Part shown: positions 11,290-23,740 of the stretch, in pieces
Layout of the letters: each line of letters begins with the position of its first letter
Numbering within the stretch: the stretch's first letter is position 1
Assembly (NCBI RefSeq): GCF_022965805.1
Contig: NC_133101.1
Location: forward strand, 50,796,342-50,860,341
Reading direction: 5' to 3'
Source of the DNA: Primulina eburnea
Taxonomy: Eukaryota; Streptophyta; Magnoliopsida; Lamiales; Gesneriaceae
Length of the DNA: 64,000 nt
The notes under the pieces: generated by a model
The model's input: only the letters and a program-made list of their open reading frames with translations
The model's database searches: none
Told to the model about the DNA's origin: nothing
Program-made: the position numbers and the translations under genes

Positions 11290-13355
11290 TGTGGGGACCC
11301 GGACGCAAATCATGTTCTTAATCATCATTGGGACTAATTAATCAATTATAAAACAGGGTCTAAATTTTATTTTTAAAATACAAAGCGGAAACGTAATGTA
11401 ATTTACTCAAATTACATAGTAAACATGAACATACAAATCTTGTGTTATCTACAAGAGTTCAACTAGGTTCAACTACATATCAGTGCTGAATCCTATGTTG
11501 CTTCGAAGCCCGGATCTCCACGCTATCTAATCTTCTCTCATCCTCTTCTTGACCCTGATCCAGCCCCACCTGTTGTCATGTACACATACAAAACAAGACA
11601 ACAGCCGGATAACTCCGGTGAGATATAAATATCCCAGTATAAACAATGTAAACATGCAGTCATATAAAAACATATACGAAAGCATATAAGGATTATTCAT
11701 AACATGTCTCAAATCAGAAACATAAATCCATATCAAACATTCAATAATCATGAATGGTATAAACAATGTAACTCAACATGTCATATCAGACTCACTCAAC
11801 CGACGCGTCATCTCAGACTCGACTCAACTGACACGTCGTCTCAGACTCGACTCAACTCTAACCTAGGGATCCCGATATTTGGATATAGGTAATCATATCG
11901 AATCTCAGTCGATAGGAATGAATCAATCCCTAAACGGCATCGATATAATTCATATATCAGTGTCTGGGCGAATCAGCCGCAGAATTGACGACTCAGTCAA
12001 TAACCCGACAAATCAGCCGGTAATTAGGCGAATCAGCCAACAACCAGACAACTCAGCCTGTAATTAAGCGAATCAGCTTAAGTTTAGACGAATCAGTCCA
12101 TAACCAGACGAATCAGTCGGTGACTAGGCGAATCAGCCTATGACTCAACGACTCAGTAGTCCATACATGCACTCAGTATCTAAGCAAATCAATCGATGAC
12201 TCGCGAGTCAGCAGTCATCACATGCAGTAGCTATAAATCAATAGACTACAAATATCAATCTTATCACACATTAGCTATAATTCAATAACCTACAATCATA
12301 AGTCTCATCAATTGCAAATATCAATGCAATAAATAAAAGTATGTGATTTAGGGAAACTCGAGTCAAACCTCACTCGAGTTGTGCAATCCCAACTCAACAT
12401 TAATTTATACCTTTCTTTCTGATACTCTGATTCTGTCGAAGTCTCGAACTCGAATCTGTCAATACTCAATCTGACAATAACGATATCGAGGAGTATAATA
12501 TCAATACATTACTCCAATTAAATCTGTTCTGCACAATACTCAATCTAATTCAATATGGATGGCATAACGGTATAATCTCAATATACCCAGCCATATCATA
12601 TCAGTCAGATATCAATTCTAATATCTCATAATCAATAACAACTCAATTCTGATATCAAATCGGCTCCAAAACTACTCCGAAAATCATAACAATTCCATAA
12701 TCAGTCCGTTTCTTAATCTGACTTCGATTCTATGATGTCTAATATGTCAAGAACAACATATATGAGTTCCATTCAATTCTGACAATATCATAATTTCAAA
12801 GCATGTCAAAACGTAGTAAACTTACGTCCTGTTGTAGCCTACGTTGCTAGGAACTCGGTACTGAAGTCAGATTCAAAATCAGACGGACGGATTTCTCGTA
12901 ATCAATTTTAAAAGCTTCGAAGGAAAAGTGAAATATTCTAAGCTCTATCCTCGTTTCTTTCTTTCTGAATCTTCAAGAATGAAGTTTGTATATATATATA
13001 TATTGCATGTAATTCATACGTGGCTTCTCCAAAATTTGCCAAAACACCACTCGCGCATATGCGCGCTTCATCTCGCGCATGTGCGCCAAAGATTCTGGAG
13101 GTCTCGCGCATATGCGCGCCTTTTCTCGCGCATATGCGCGAGGGCTTCTGGACCCCTCGCGCATATGAGCGTGTTTCTTCGCGCATGTGCGCCGGTCACT
13201 TCTTTTGAGATGTTCGGCCGAACATCTCGAGATGTTCGGTTGAAAATCTTGGCTTATATTGTAACGATGCCCGACTTCTTCATTCAAGTTCGTATAACCT
13301 CAATCATGTCAATTAATCAATGTCTGATTACAGTAATTAAGTCTCGGGCATTACA
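11290..13355 (-). repeat. 5' LTR of the 5666-13355 gypsy element
   Basis: This is the direct repeat of 5666-7753 and carries the promoter end of the minus-strand element. It includes the same 20-bp minisatellite (11968-12167), a shorter TA run and the palindrome array (13048-13250). One palindrome has lost symmetry (CATATGAGCG near 13165). It is followed by the second CCACC target copy. Confidence 0.93.
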
Positions 13356-14139
13356 CCACCTGTCTCAAACAACACATATTACACAAGCAAAAGATTTTCA
13401 TATACATCAGATACCAGTAAGTAAAGTATCTACACATCTTGCCAAAACCAAAGCACAAAACAAGTTTTTCAATGTTTGCCAAACTAGCCAAAAGCTTGAC
13501 AATAACAAAATAACATCCATTCAAAATCTCCAAAGTTTGGCATATTCCCTTCTCTCGCTTCGACAATTCAGGGATGATCAGTCTTTCTTACATGTGCCTG
13601 CATCACATGAACATAATTGGAATGAGTATAAAACTCAGCAAATGGAATCAATACTAACAAGATACATATATATCATTTTATTGTAAAACATAAAAGGGAT
13701 ATCCTCAATTTCATTTTCTTGAAAACATTATCCATCTCATTTCATAAACGTCGAATCACCATTAATATCATCCGTCAAAAATCATAATACAACAATACAT
13801 AGGGATGATATTCATTTCATTGATCAACTGAAGAATTGATAGTTCTTATAAGATAGTTCATTCATTGTTAACCCTCTTCGTAAAAACGAATCTTATAGGA
13901 GGGACACGTACCTCTGCATAAAATACATCTTATAAGAGAGAACATGTTTTCATCGTTAATTGGCCAATTACATTGCGGATTTAGAATTGCCAGAGACAAC
14001 ACCGATACTATCACTATCAATCCAATCATTCAATCATATAAAACTTCATTCAAGCATTTTATCAAACACATTAGAGGCATCTTGAAAAGTTTAACTCCTT
14101 TCAATCAAAATGCATATAATTGCACTAGCATATATACAT

Positions 14140-14207
14140 ATTTACATATATATATATATATATATAAATATAATGGAATTTGAAAGGAGTTAACATCATA
14201 AAATCAT

Positions 14208-14266
<59 letters not shown>

Positions 14267-14305
14267 GGAATTTGAAAGGAGTTAACATCATAAAATCATC
14301 AAAAC
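14140..14305. repeat. Duplicated block flanking two (TA)n tracts
   Basis: The block TAATGGAATTTGAAAGGAG...ATAAAATCATCAA occurs twice (about 14170-14210 and 14263-14301). TA tracts of about 23 and 52 bp lie before each copy. This looks like a local slippage duplication within the solo LTR. Confidence 0.8.
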
Positions 14306-14727
14306 ACATCTCATGTGATGCATTGAAGAAATGATTCCACTTACAACACTTAAAGTACTTTTTTTTCCTAAATCTTGATGGTGGTCCTACAATAATAAAC
14401 CCAATAACTAACCATCAATACCAAAATAACAACATTAGATGATCATTTAATCCAATACAACAATCACAACAATCATGCCCTAACTTCGCCATCTTCATTA
14501 ACTCAAGAACAAGAAGAAAAACTACTTACCTTTGTCCCTCTCACTGAAAAGATGAAGTTACAACTCCGGATTGAAGATTAATTGCTTGATTGAATAAGAG
14601 AAGAAGAAGATGATGAAGAACCCTAGCTAAGAATCGATGGAGAAGAGAAATGAGGAGAAGGGAAATGAGAAAAATGAGAGTCTCAACCGATTTTATACCT
14701 TAGAACACTCAAAACACGCTTTTGTAC

Positions 14728-14846
14728 TGTACTGGGCGCTCGGGCGGTCATATATTACCGCCCTAGTGTGGACGTTTCTGTCCGAAACACAAAATTTCAG
14801 AACCAGTGGCGCTCAGGCGGTAGTTTCTTACCGCTCGGGCGCCGCT
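14728..14846. repeat. Two GC-rich hairpins in the solo LTR
   Basis: Two inverted repeats with arms of the form GCGCTCGGGCGGT / ACCGCYCGGGCGC and 8-10 bp loops lie at about 14733-14770 and 14807-14843. The same hairpin type occurs three times in the solo LTR at 56801-59077. Confidence 0.8.
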
Positions 14847-15452
14847 CTGCGCACAGCCTCCTCAAAAATCGCCTCCGAAACGCCTCTTCCTATCATAATT
14901 TGGAAAAATGGTAAACTAGAAAGTTGTAGCTCTATGTCTTGGCTTACTTCTCCAATTGGCCTCATGTCATTTGAAGGTCTGAGTAAAAAGTTATGCTCAA
15001 TCACCCAACATGTGTCACTGGAGGAACGACGATACACACGACACATTTCGGGGCGCTTTTGGCTAGTCTTCCACAATGATTTGGACAAAACTCAAAATAA
15101 GAAAGGTATAGCATTATGTCTTATCTTTCTAATGAAAGTGGCCTCACATCATTTGGATCAATATACAAAACATTAAGCTAAAAACCACAACTACTGCCAC
15201 AGTTTCATACCGTTTTAGCACTTCTATTACTTATTTGGCTAAATATCAACTTTCTATTCTACCCATATATTCTCGGTTTCATTCTAAATCATTCAATACC
15301 ATTCATATCACATCTTGAAACCATAAACCATCACCATTACATCACATATCCCCGAACGATTATCATAATAAACCATAAATAATAATGACCATACTTAATA
15401 ATAATCATTACCTTACATCATATGTATACGAATGTCTGGGCGTTACAACTGT

Positions 15453-16947
15453 ATTATGTATTTGACATACGTCCAGAACTACCATCATTTATTTAATTTT
15501 ATATCATATTTTAACATATTATTTTTACCTTAAATATGACATCCCCACACTTTGAGTTATTTATAAGACTTTATGAAATTTATTAATTTACACAAACATT
15601 GAAATATAAGAGTCATATCAAATTTAAATTCCTAGAATTAAAACTTATAAATCCAACTCTAAGAATTAATTTTTTGTAAGCTTGGATTTAAGCACAATTT
15701 CTTAAAGAATTCAAAACAACTCTCTAATATAATTCTAAAATTCAAATTTGAAGTCCATAACTTAGAAAATCCAAACTCATGAAGAGTTTATATCTTGTAA
15801 TTTTTTTTTATTTTTAAGCGCGAAAGTTAAAAAAAATCGCATGTGGAATTAAATTAGAAATAAAAGAGACATGAGAATGATGTAGTTCAATTATAGTTGT
15901 CAAATGCTTCCCAACACAAATTTGGGTTAACTTAAATTTATCAAATTCTAAGCAATATGAACTTATACATTTAAATTCAAGATTTTATATCTTGCTAAAT
16001 TTGCATTTAATCGTTCTTGCTTTAAAAATTCAAACCTTATACATTATTATCAAATTTGATGACATCGTATTTTCCAAGTCTATTATTTCACTTAGCATTG
16101 GATTGATATTGAAACTTCCAAGTTTTCAAATTTTAAGTGTTATAAATTACAAATCTAAATTCAAGCCTTTAAATATCTTGGAAATTTAGATTTAAGCATA
16201 TTTGCTTACAAAATTTAAAATTTGAATCCCGAATTCCAATCACAATTTGAATTTTAAGTGTAAAAGCTTATAAAACTTATTTCAAGATTTAATATTTTAC
16301 AAATTCAAAGTTTTAAGCCTACACAGATTACAAAATTCAATTAGAATCAAACAACAGAAAGTATAACAATTTGTCACAATATATACAACATGTATATAAT
16401 TGATATTCATTCTTGTGTAAGTTAAAAGCCAATAAAGCTTCATATTTCATTTCGCAAGGTATACATCTTATATCTAGTACTATCATCAAAGAATATGATG
16501 AATTATTGTTCTATTCTATTTAAGGAGCCATAAAACTTTTCAATAAATGGGTTGCGATCATTTAAGTTTCAACGCATATCTCATTTGGTGCTGAATATTT
16601 TTAGATGTATGAATGATTATCTTTTTTATTCTATAGTCTAAATTTAAGATCTCGGGTCTCATTTCGATTTTCTATTTCTTTATTTTCAAGAATTTTCTTA
16701 AAATCAATACACAAAGTATTGAATTCTTAAGCAAAGAAACTACTTGAATGAACTTGCTCAGATTCATGTATTTTACATAATCCTCATGGTTCGTAATTTT
16801 TAAACCTTGTATTTCGCACATGAAATAAAAATATTAATAGTTTTTCGATCAAATGATTCAAAAGAAAATCAAATTTAAGAACCATTACAAAAAGAAGCAA
16901 TTAAAATTTAAAAATCAGATAATTTTCTTTGCAAAATTAGTCTTAAG
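15453..16947. other. AT-rich degenerate repetitive spacer, no gene
   Basis: The region is very AT-rich and is full of variants of AAATTTGAATTTTAAG and their complements, especially at 15550-16350. This suggests an old degenerate tandem or inverted array. I see no coding sequence or RNA gene. Confidence 0.55.
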
Positions 16948-17152
16948 ATTGTTGGTGTTCATTCTCCTTAACACGTTCATTTGAACTGCAAAGTGAAGAT
17001 AATTAAACTCATGAAAATATGTTATCAAATTTGAATTCGATGCAAGAGAAAACTTTTTTTCCTTGAGACAAATTTTCCTGCACATGATGCTCACGGGATA
17101 TAACAATCGTCTCCCTAGATACAACGAATTTTAACTTTTAATAGTAGCATTA
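16948..17152. repeat. Dispersed repeat copy 2, left part
   Basis: Aligns with 4230-4436. The copy is interrupted by the retroelement starting at 17153. Its last five bases, CATTA, form the left target duplication of that element. Confidence 0.75.
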
Positions 17153-18450
17153 TGTTGGAACATTTCATGTTCGCAATCTTGATTTTGATGTTAACAAAAC
17201 TTGTTATTGTGTTTTTAATATATTTACTCAAGTGTGAAATTGCAAATACAAGAAGCAAGCTGAAACTGAATTTCTGGCAAGATTAGGTTTTTTGATGATA
17301 AATAACAAATGGATGATCCAAATGATAATCCGTCAGCTTTAATGATTAGAAACCTCAATTTGGAACAAGTTGTATTTCACGCCAGTTGGGCAAAATCGGA
17401 TGTTATCATGGTCTAACTGATCGCTTAAAAACCAAACTGATAACACGAAAACAGCAATCAGTTGGGTTTGAGCAGTTGCAGTAATTTTGTCATATCTCTC
17501 AGCTCGGTTACCGAAATGAAGCGATTCAGTATGCGTTGGAAAGATAAGATGATGATCTACAAATCATCCTTAGAGGTCAAAGTCTGAATCAATTCTTAAG
17601 ATGCTGATAAATGACGATGAAGCTACTGGTTTTGAACAAACTGAAATCAGCTTGGCTGATTTCAGCACACCAGCTGAAACTGAACCAACTAAACCAGCTG
17701 CTGACCATATGAACTGAACTGATCCAGCTGCTGACCAGTTGAACTGAACGACCAGTTGAGCTGACCAGAGTTGACCAGTCGGGAAAATGTCTATCAAGGC
17801 GAATTTGACCGTTGCAATTGCAGAAACAGTACAGAAACTTTTCAAACGGTCATATTCTTGTATCTAACGTATATATCATTGTTGGAGCTTATAAATACAA
17901 CATCTAGAAGATCGAACAAGAGCTTTTGAAGTGGATTCAAAGCATGGGCAGTTAGCATGAAGAAATCAGCTAGTTGAGAGCACAAGTCTTTGTGTGAGGA
18001 TACATTAGAAATGTAAACTGTAAAGGATAAATTCCTCACACACAATCACTCACACATATACAAGAGAGTTGAAATTCAAAGTTTAGTTGAGTGAGTCTTT
18101 ACACAAATACGTAAAACATTGTGTTTGTATTCTTCGCATGTGAGACACTAAACAATATGCTGATTGTGAGGTGCTGCCTACAATCTTGAGTGCTAGGAGT
18201 TCAGTTTAGGCAGTGGGTAAGTCCTAGCTTAGTGGGTTTGTACAAAGAGTTGTATAAATCAAAGTCTTCTATGAATCCTTTCCTAGGGAAAGAAGGGGTG
18301 ACGTAGAAGTGTTTGAAATCTCCAAATATCCATAAACAAATTCGTGTCTATTTGTTTATTGCATTTACTTATCACTTTCCATAGTTTTGAAGATGCATTG
18401 TTGAAGCATTTTATGTGTTCTTCAAATACAAAATTATTGGATACCAAGTG
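17153..18450 (+). repeat. A1 5' LTR, part 1
   Basis: Direct repeat of 25877-27200 with many scattered differences. It contains a TATA-like CTTATAAATAC near 17889 and the shared TGACGTAG block at 18299-18306. It ends in AAGTG, the target site of A2. Part 2 is 25128-25339. Confidence 0.88.
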
Positions 18451-19152
18451 TGTTGGAACTTTTCAAGTTCGCAATCTTGATTTTGATGATAACAAAACTT
18501 GTTAATTGTTTTACTAATGATCTACCTTAGTGTGCAGCATCTAGGATCACTCACGAGATGTTTACATCGCAAAACTGAAGGCCCAACTGATCGTACAAAA
18601 TGAATCAGCCTAACTAGTTACGTCAATTGAGCAGTCCAGCTGATTGTCCAGTTGATAGGTGATTCAGCAGGAAAACCTCAGAAGTCTTTCCAGCCGAAGG
18701 AGTGTCCAACTGATGAAGAAACCCAGCTGATCAGTCCAATTGAGCGAAGTGTGAAATCAGTTCCACTAACGAGTCAACTAATTTCAGCAGCCCAACTGAA
18801 AGATTAGTTCAACTGACCAGTTCGTAGCATCAGTTAGAATCCTTAAGTTATGGATGAAGACAAAATATTTCAAGTGGATTCCATCTGTACGTGAAGGTAC
18901 AAAGCCATTATACAATCAAAGGACAATAATGGACATTGCATCAGAGCATTAAAGACAAAACGCTTCAGAAGGGCAGTCAAAAATACGAGACATAAAGTCC
19001 AAGAAGCCGATTCAAATGAAACGAATACAATAAATTAGTCTCACTGTACGATCAGTTTTCCCGCCTATATAAAGAGAAGATCGATGATGAAACGTCTGCT
19101 TATTCGTTTTCTTTAAAAGTACTAGAATTTTTTTTCCCTCACATTTTCGGCC

Positions 19153-19183
<31 letters not shown>

Positions 19184-22100
19184 CTTTTTGCACCATTTTT
19201 AAAATAAAACATTCAACTAGTACTTGATAAACCAAAGGGAATAGTCAAACATGAAATCGCAAGTCGTTTTACCAATCCTAAAAAGCAATAAATGTTGAAA
19301 AGTGTAGCCCATACTAAACCTCTCAAAATCTGGAAAAAAAAAACATAAATAAAATGTCGTAAATTTTTTTAACTTATAATCATAAACTTAAATGCGGAAA
19401 TAGCGCTGGTCCTCGGGTTATAAGCACCGACAGTCCAGCAAGTCACTCGTCAAGACCTCCAATATCATAGTTATTTATATCACCTGCATCATACAAATCT
19501 AGTGAGTCTAAAGACTCAACACGTCTTATCCTTGATAACAAGTAATACGTAATACAGTTAACATGTAACAGTGAAAAATACTTGTATTTAAAATATCATT
19601 TTCTTATTGATGCCTAAACTTTAAACTTAAACATTTTCAAAAAAACATAACCATATCCCATAAACATATTCATATTCATGTCCATATACGTATCCATATT
19701 CATATTCATATTCATGTTCATGTTCGTGTTTGTTGAATTCAGATTGTGATTGTGACTTGTATTCTTGATCGTATTGGGCGATGAATCCATCTAAAGAAAC
19801 CACAGTACTGGCGGCGAGGACACCAGCGACGTCTCACCGGTCAACTGGGCCTTGGCCAACGTATTAACATATTCGTATTCGTATCCAAGGAAACACGATC
19901 GTCGGGCTCCTACTGGGACCATAACCCTCACGATATTTCCAACATGTAGTAATCACAATCCCATCACGTCCTTCAACATGTTATCATCACTTAATAAAAA
20001 CATGCATATAATATCATTTTATTTTGAAACCAAGCATGCAACATATCTTTTAAATGTTCAATTTAATCCTTAATAATTCATGAACATTTTAAAATCATAT
20101 TTAAACATATAAAAATTCATAAACATATTACATCATATTAGCATATAAAACAGCAAATAGGACACTGCCATGACGTTTACTAATTTCTGGTGTAAAAAGA
20201 TCGTTTTACCCCTGGACGTGACATTTGACGTTTTTGACATTTTTTTTATTTTTTTGACTCTAACATGTCCCAAATAATTATTTAAGCCTAAATTAAAATT
20301 CCCATAATTTTATTTAGCTTAAAAACTAGGCTTTTTAATTAATTCGTAATTAGACGTTCTGAAGGCGTTTTAATTCTGAAAAATCCCAAACTTTAATATA
20401 AATTCCTAAATTCTAAATTTAGTCTTTTTATATTATTTTAGTCGCCATGGACCACGACTCGACCCTCTTGAGCCGTTTTTCAAGTTTTTAAGTTTAGCAA
20501 ACCTTAATATGACACAAAATCTTCGCCCCCGAGCCATGTTGATCCAAACTCTGACCAACACACTAGAGTACCCTAATGGACCCAAGGATCCCATGGAAAC
20601 CGCCCCAAACAGAAAAACGAAGCTCCAACATCAGCTATGTGTGTGTGGCCAAGAAGCCCTTTATGCACAGGACTCTTCATACCATCTTAGGACTGTGCCA
20701 CCCGACTTAGCCCCTGAACCGGCCCCTGGTGCACTTAACTATGACCCTAAGGACGCACCATGACCCAGCCCAGGCCCCCTGGACCAAGCCCACAAGTCTG
20801 CGAAATTCACAGAACCTGCGTGCCCCTCCTTAGCATCCCTCGGGTAGGAGTCCTTGCTGTCAAGGTCTCCTCCCAAGCCCCGAAGCTCGTGTCCTAGCAT
20901 GGCTAGGACTCTTCTCTTGACTCCCTTGTGACCTTGGCTAAGCCCTGACTCAAGCCAAGACCAAGCCCAGCCCTCCTACACAAAACCGAAGCCATGACCC
21001 TGTGACAGCAACTTACGTACCAACATGCATTCATGATCGCGGGTGGTGTTTAGGTGATGATCTAGGACTCTAATTACCATGTAAAACCATGACTAGACAT
21101 AACCAATATCATGGCAGACCTTAATCAATAAAAACACATGGGTTTTGAAGGAAAGTTCATGCAAAAAGTTGACATATGCCATCCATACGAAAATAATTCA
21201 AAGTTTTACATATTTTACAAACTTTTCATGCATAAAAATATAATATAGTGTGATGATGTTTTGAAGGAAAGAATAGGAGTGCTTTTGCATATTTAACGCG
21301 CGAAAACGTTGACGATATCGAAGAACGGAGAAAGATTTTGGCTTGAATTCTTCCTAGCCACCTCACGATTTTCTTCTTCAAATTGTGTTGTGTGTGCCGT
21401 GTTCTTGATGAGTGCTTTCGGTGTGTGCAGATTTCAGAAAAGCGGCGTGTACGTGTGATGGTGTTGGGAGGGCTACATATATTTATACATTAATTAACTC
21501 ACCAATTAAAGCTTAGGCCTAATAAGCAAGTTTTAGGCCCATCAGAGCTAGATTAGAGTTTAAGTATCATTTTAAAATAATTTTGGTAAAAATAAATTTG
21601 TGAATTTAATAGCCGGGTTGCCAAAAAGTTTATATTTTTTTCTGAAAAGCCAACGTCGATAAAGCTTACGTCCCGGCGTATAAAGTCACCTCAAAACCCC
21701 TTATTTTCAAAAATAAGAAAAACCATCAACCATATTTTAAATAATTAAAAATAATTATTTAATAAAAACATTTTACGTTTTTCAGCCCTCAGTCTCCATT
21801 CCTCGATCGCAACTTGAATATTCCTTAAAAATACAGTTTTATGAAAAATGACAATTAAATCATATTTAACATAAAATCATGCATGTCACACAAATAATTT
21901 AGAAATTAAATTAATCAATTACTCATTTTTTTTTTCCTAGATTTGCATGTAGTTGAATTACGTCGTCTTAATTTTGGACCATACAGATGCAGACTCATAT
22001 ATAATAATAAGATATACAACTCAAGAGAGAAAGAGAGAAGGGCACACTTCAAAGTCATATCAGCTTAAGAGAAGCATTCAGCCCAGTCGAGGGAACTCTT

Positions 22101-22763
22101 TACAGAAATATCAGCTTAGATTAGAAGCGCATTTCCTCACTGTGTAAGAACATCCTTGTTCAGTTCTCACACACACGGACACTCTCAAACACTCCAATAC
22201 AGTCTTGCACAAAGATGTTAAACTTGTGTATGTAGTCTTTGACACATAGACGTTAATGAAGTGTTGGCTGGAAGGTGCTGCCTTCAGTCGTAGCTAGGAG
22301 TTCAGTTTAGGCAGTAGTGTAAGTCCTAGCTGAGTGGGTTTGTACAAGTAGTTTTATAAATCAAAGTCTTCTAGTGGATCCTATCCGTGGAGATAGAAGG
22401 GGTGACGTAGGAGCAGTTGAAGTTTCCGAACATCCATAAACATATCTTGTGTATTTAACTGATTAACTATTGCTTTTAAACTGCTTTGATCAGTTGGAGT
22501 ATTCGTCAGTTCAGTTGACACCATAACTGAACTGAAGAATGCAAAAACTAATCCGTCTTCTTTCGGTTATTCAGTTTACATAAGATAAAATGTTTTCTAA
22601 GTTAACAGTCTTCTTCACGAAGGATTACTTCGAGTTTCTTCCGTTTGGTTTAAAACCAAACTCGATTTAATTCATCGGTGTTAATATTCTTAGAACACGA
22701 GCTATTGCAGCTTATTGGGAATATTTTTTTTGAAGCATCCCAAAGATACTGAGCGATCCTTCA
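18451..22763 (+). repeat. A2 5' LTR (contains a later solo LTR)
   Basis: Segments 18451-19087 and 21991-22763 match 23741-25122 almost base for base. The TATA-like CCTATATAAAG lies near 19063. The conserved TGACGTAG block is at 22403-22410. A 2.9-kb solo LTR entered just after the TATA region. Confidence 0.88.
19088..21985 (-). mobile_element. Large solo gypsy-type LTR nested in A2
   Basis: The 2,898-bp insert begins TGAAACG and ends CCATACA. It sits exactly where the A2 3' LTR is continuous and is flanked by GATGA (19083-19087) and GATGC (21986-21990). Its interior resembles 40850-42763, with words such as ACCTAGTGAGTCTAAAG-like text followed by CAACAC, and a shared GCCTTGGCC motif. That type of LTR I associate with Tekay/Del chromoviruses read on the minus strand. 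It has no internal coding region. The reading frame at 20509-20763 is incidental. Confidence 0.65.
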
Positions 22764-22765
22764 AT

Positions 22766-22777
22766 TGGTATCAGAGC
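22766..22777 (+). promoter_or_regulatory. A2 primer-binding site (tRNA-iMet)
   Basis: TGGTATCAGAGC lies two bases after the 5' LTR end, a perfect initiator-Met tRNA primer site. Confidence 0.92.
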
Positions 22778-23480
22778 AGGTTGTTCTAAGAAGAAATTAT
22801 TTGAAGAAAATTGTGTTTTATACAATTTTCGAAACTATTTGAAAATATTTATATGTCGCTCTTTGGTAAAGAGTTGTGAGGATTGGTCCTGCAATTTTCG
22901 TTATGGCCACTTCTCTAATTTCTTAACTTTGAGTTTTTAATTAGGCTGTAGGGGACTGAGGAACATATGCAAAGATACACAGCTAAATTGCTCACTGAAC
23001 AAGAAATCAGTTGCAAACCTACCAAGTCAGTTGTTCTTCAGACGAAATTCATCTCTGTTGGGATGTTGGTTGATTTAATCACCACTTGAACTCCACGTGA
23101 GCCTAGTCAGAGTCTGCTCGACCAGTTGGGTGAGCACAGAGGACAAGTCCAAAGTAGTTTAACTCATTTCTCTAGCAAATGGAACTCACAATTGATGCAG
23201 CAGTTCAAGCTATCAAGACAACTAGCTGATGGTATATCCAGTTCTGTCACAGAAACCGACCGATATCGATGCTGTTTAAAATATGCTATTGTTATAGAAA
23301 TTTTGCTTTTTCAACTGATGTATACACTCAGATGTAAATTCTTGAAAAAATTATTTAAGAAAACATCATGTTTATTCAGTTGTGTTCCGTTGGGATTGAA
23401 CATATATTCTCAGTTATATTGCTTAGGATGCTTGAATGATTAATTGACCAGTTTAAATATTTCTCAAATACGGGTTTTAT

Positions 23481-23740
23481 TCAGTTTCTGAGGGGGGAGC
23501 TTTCCTTTGTAACAAAATTTAGCTTAAAATCTAGTTACTCTCTCAGTCAACTGAAAAGTACTGTATTAAATCCTTTTTGACTACCAACTCAGTTTTAAAG
23601 GAGGAGTTTTTCTTTAGTCTTCAAAATTTCTTTAATTCAGTTTTTAAGGGGGAGATTTCGACAGTTTGAATGTACTAACTCTTAAACTGAATATATTGTG
23701 CTTAATTGTTCAAGTTTTGTATTCATCAAAAAGAGGAGAT
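23481..23740 (+). repeat. Repeated polypurine tracts before the A2 3' LTR
   Basis: Purine tracts AGGGGGGAG (23491), AAAGGAGGAG (about 23597), AAGGGGGAGA (23646) and AAGAGGAGA (23731) recur, the first three each after a TCAGTTTY word. Only the last abuts the LTR. Multiple polypurine tracts upstream of the 3' LTR are a recorded feature of plant sireviruses. Confidence 0.8.

Larger units (their letters stand above)
5666..13355 (-). mobile_element. Young gypsy element with intact gag and ruined pol (TR-GAG-like)
   Basis: Two direct LTRs (5666-7753 and 11290-13355) flank a 3.5-kb internal region. The element reads on the minus strand and has a perfect CCACC target duplication (5661-5665 and 13356-13360), a tRNA-iMet primer site next to the right LTR and a polypurine tract next to the left LTR. 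I counted about 14 substitutions over roughly 2,060 aligned LTR bases plus a TA-repeat length difference, so the insertion is recent. Only gag is intact. The pol part is shortened and scrambled, which makes this a non-autonomous element that probably relies on enzymes supplied in trans. Confidence 0.9.
5549..15447 (-). mobile_element. Solo gypsy-type LTR (about 2.2 kb) split by a later gypsy insertion
   Basis: Segment 5549-5665 joined to 13361-15447 forms one LTR. It begins TGTAACACTCG and ends GGGCGTTACA, so its ends are perfect TGTAAC/GTTACA inverted repeats. It is flanked by the 5-bp duplication ACTGT at 5544-5548 and 15448-15452. By comparison with the other gypsy LTRs here (TGTAAYGCCC start), it reads on the minus strand. 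No internal region remains, so this is a solo LTR left by LTR-LTR recombination. The element at 5666-13355 later inserted into it at CCACC. The right part contains GC hairpins and TA repeats. Confidence 0.85.
22764..23740 (+). other. A2 internal region, mostly non-coding
   Basis: No gag, protease, integrase or RT motif is present. A 105-codon frame at 23126-23443 begins with text (DQLGEHRGQVQSSLTHF) of a type I recall from the coiled-coil end of third ORFs in larger sirevirus-like elements, then becomes random. It is best read as a remnant of that ORF. The last 260 bp carry repeated polypurine tracts. Confidence 0.65.

Noticed and set aside
12928..13686. 252-codon plus-strand frame
   Set aside because: It runs from a gypsy LTR across the target site into the older solo LTR, and much of it is palindrome and TA-repeat text. 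It is an incidental frame.
14637..15176. 179-codon plus-strand frame
   Set aside because: It lies wholly inside a solo LTR, overlaps the GC hairpins and matches no family.
17570..18045. Paired minus-strand frames repeated at 26317-26765
   Set aside because: They are the same LTR of element A1 seen twice and are antisense to the LTR; repetition follows from the LTR pair, not from selection.
20509..20763. Pro-rich 84-codon frame (and 41996-42253, similar)
   Set aside because: Both lie inside large gypsy-type LTR sequence; the composition reflects C-rich LTR text and the two products are not alike.
22766..22777. TGGTATCAGAGC motifs as possible tRNA gene pieces
   Set aside because: They follow LTR ends directly and are primer-binding sites; no cloverleaf surrounds them.
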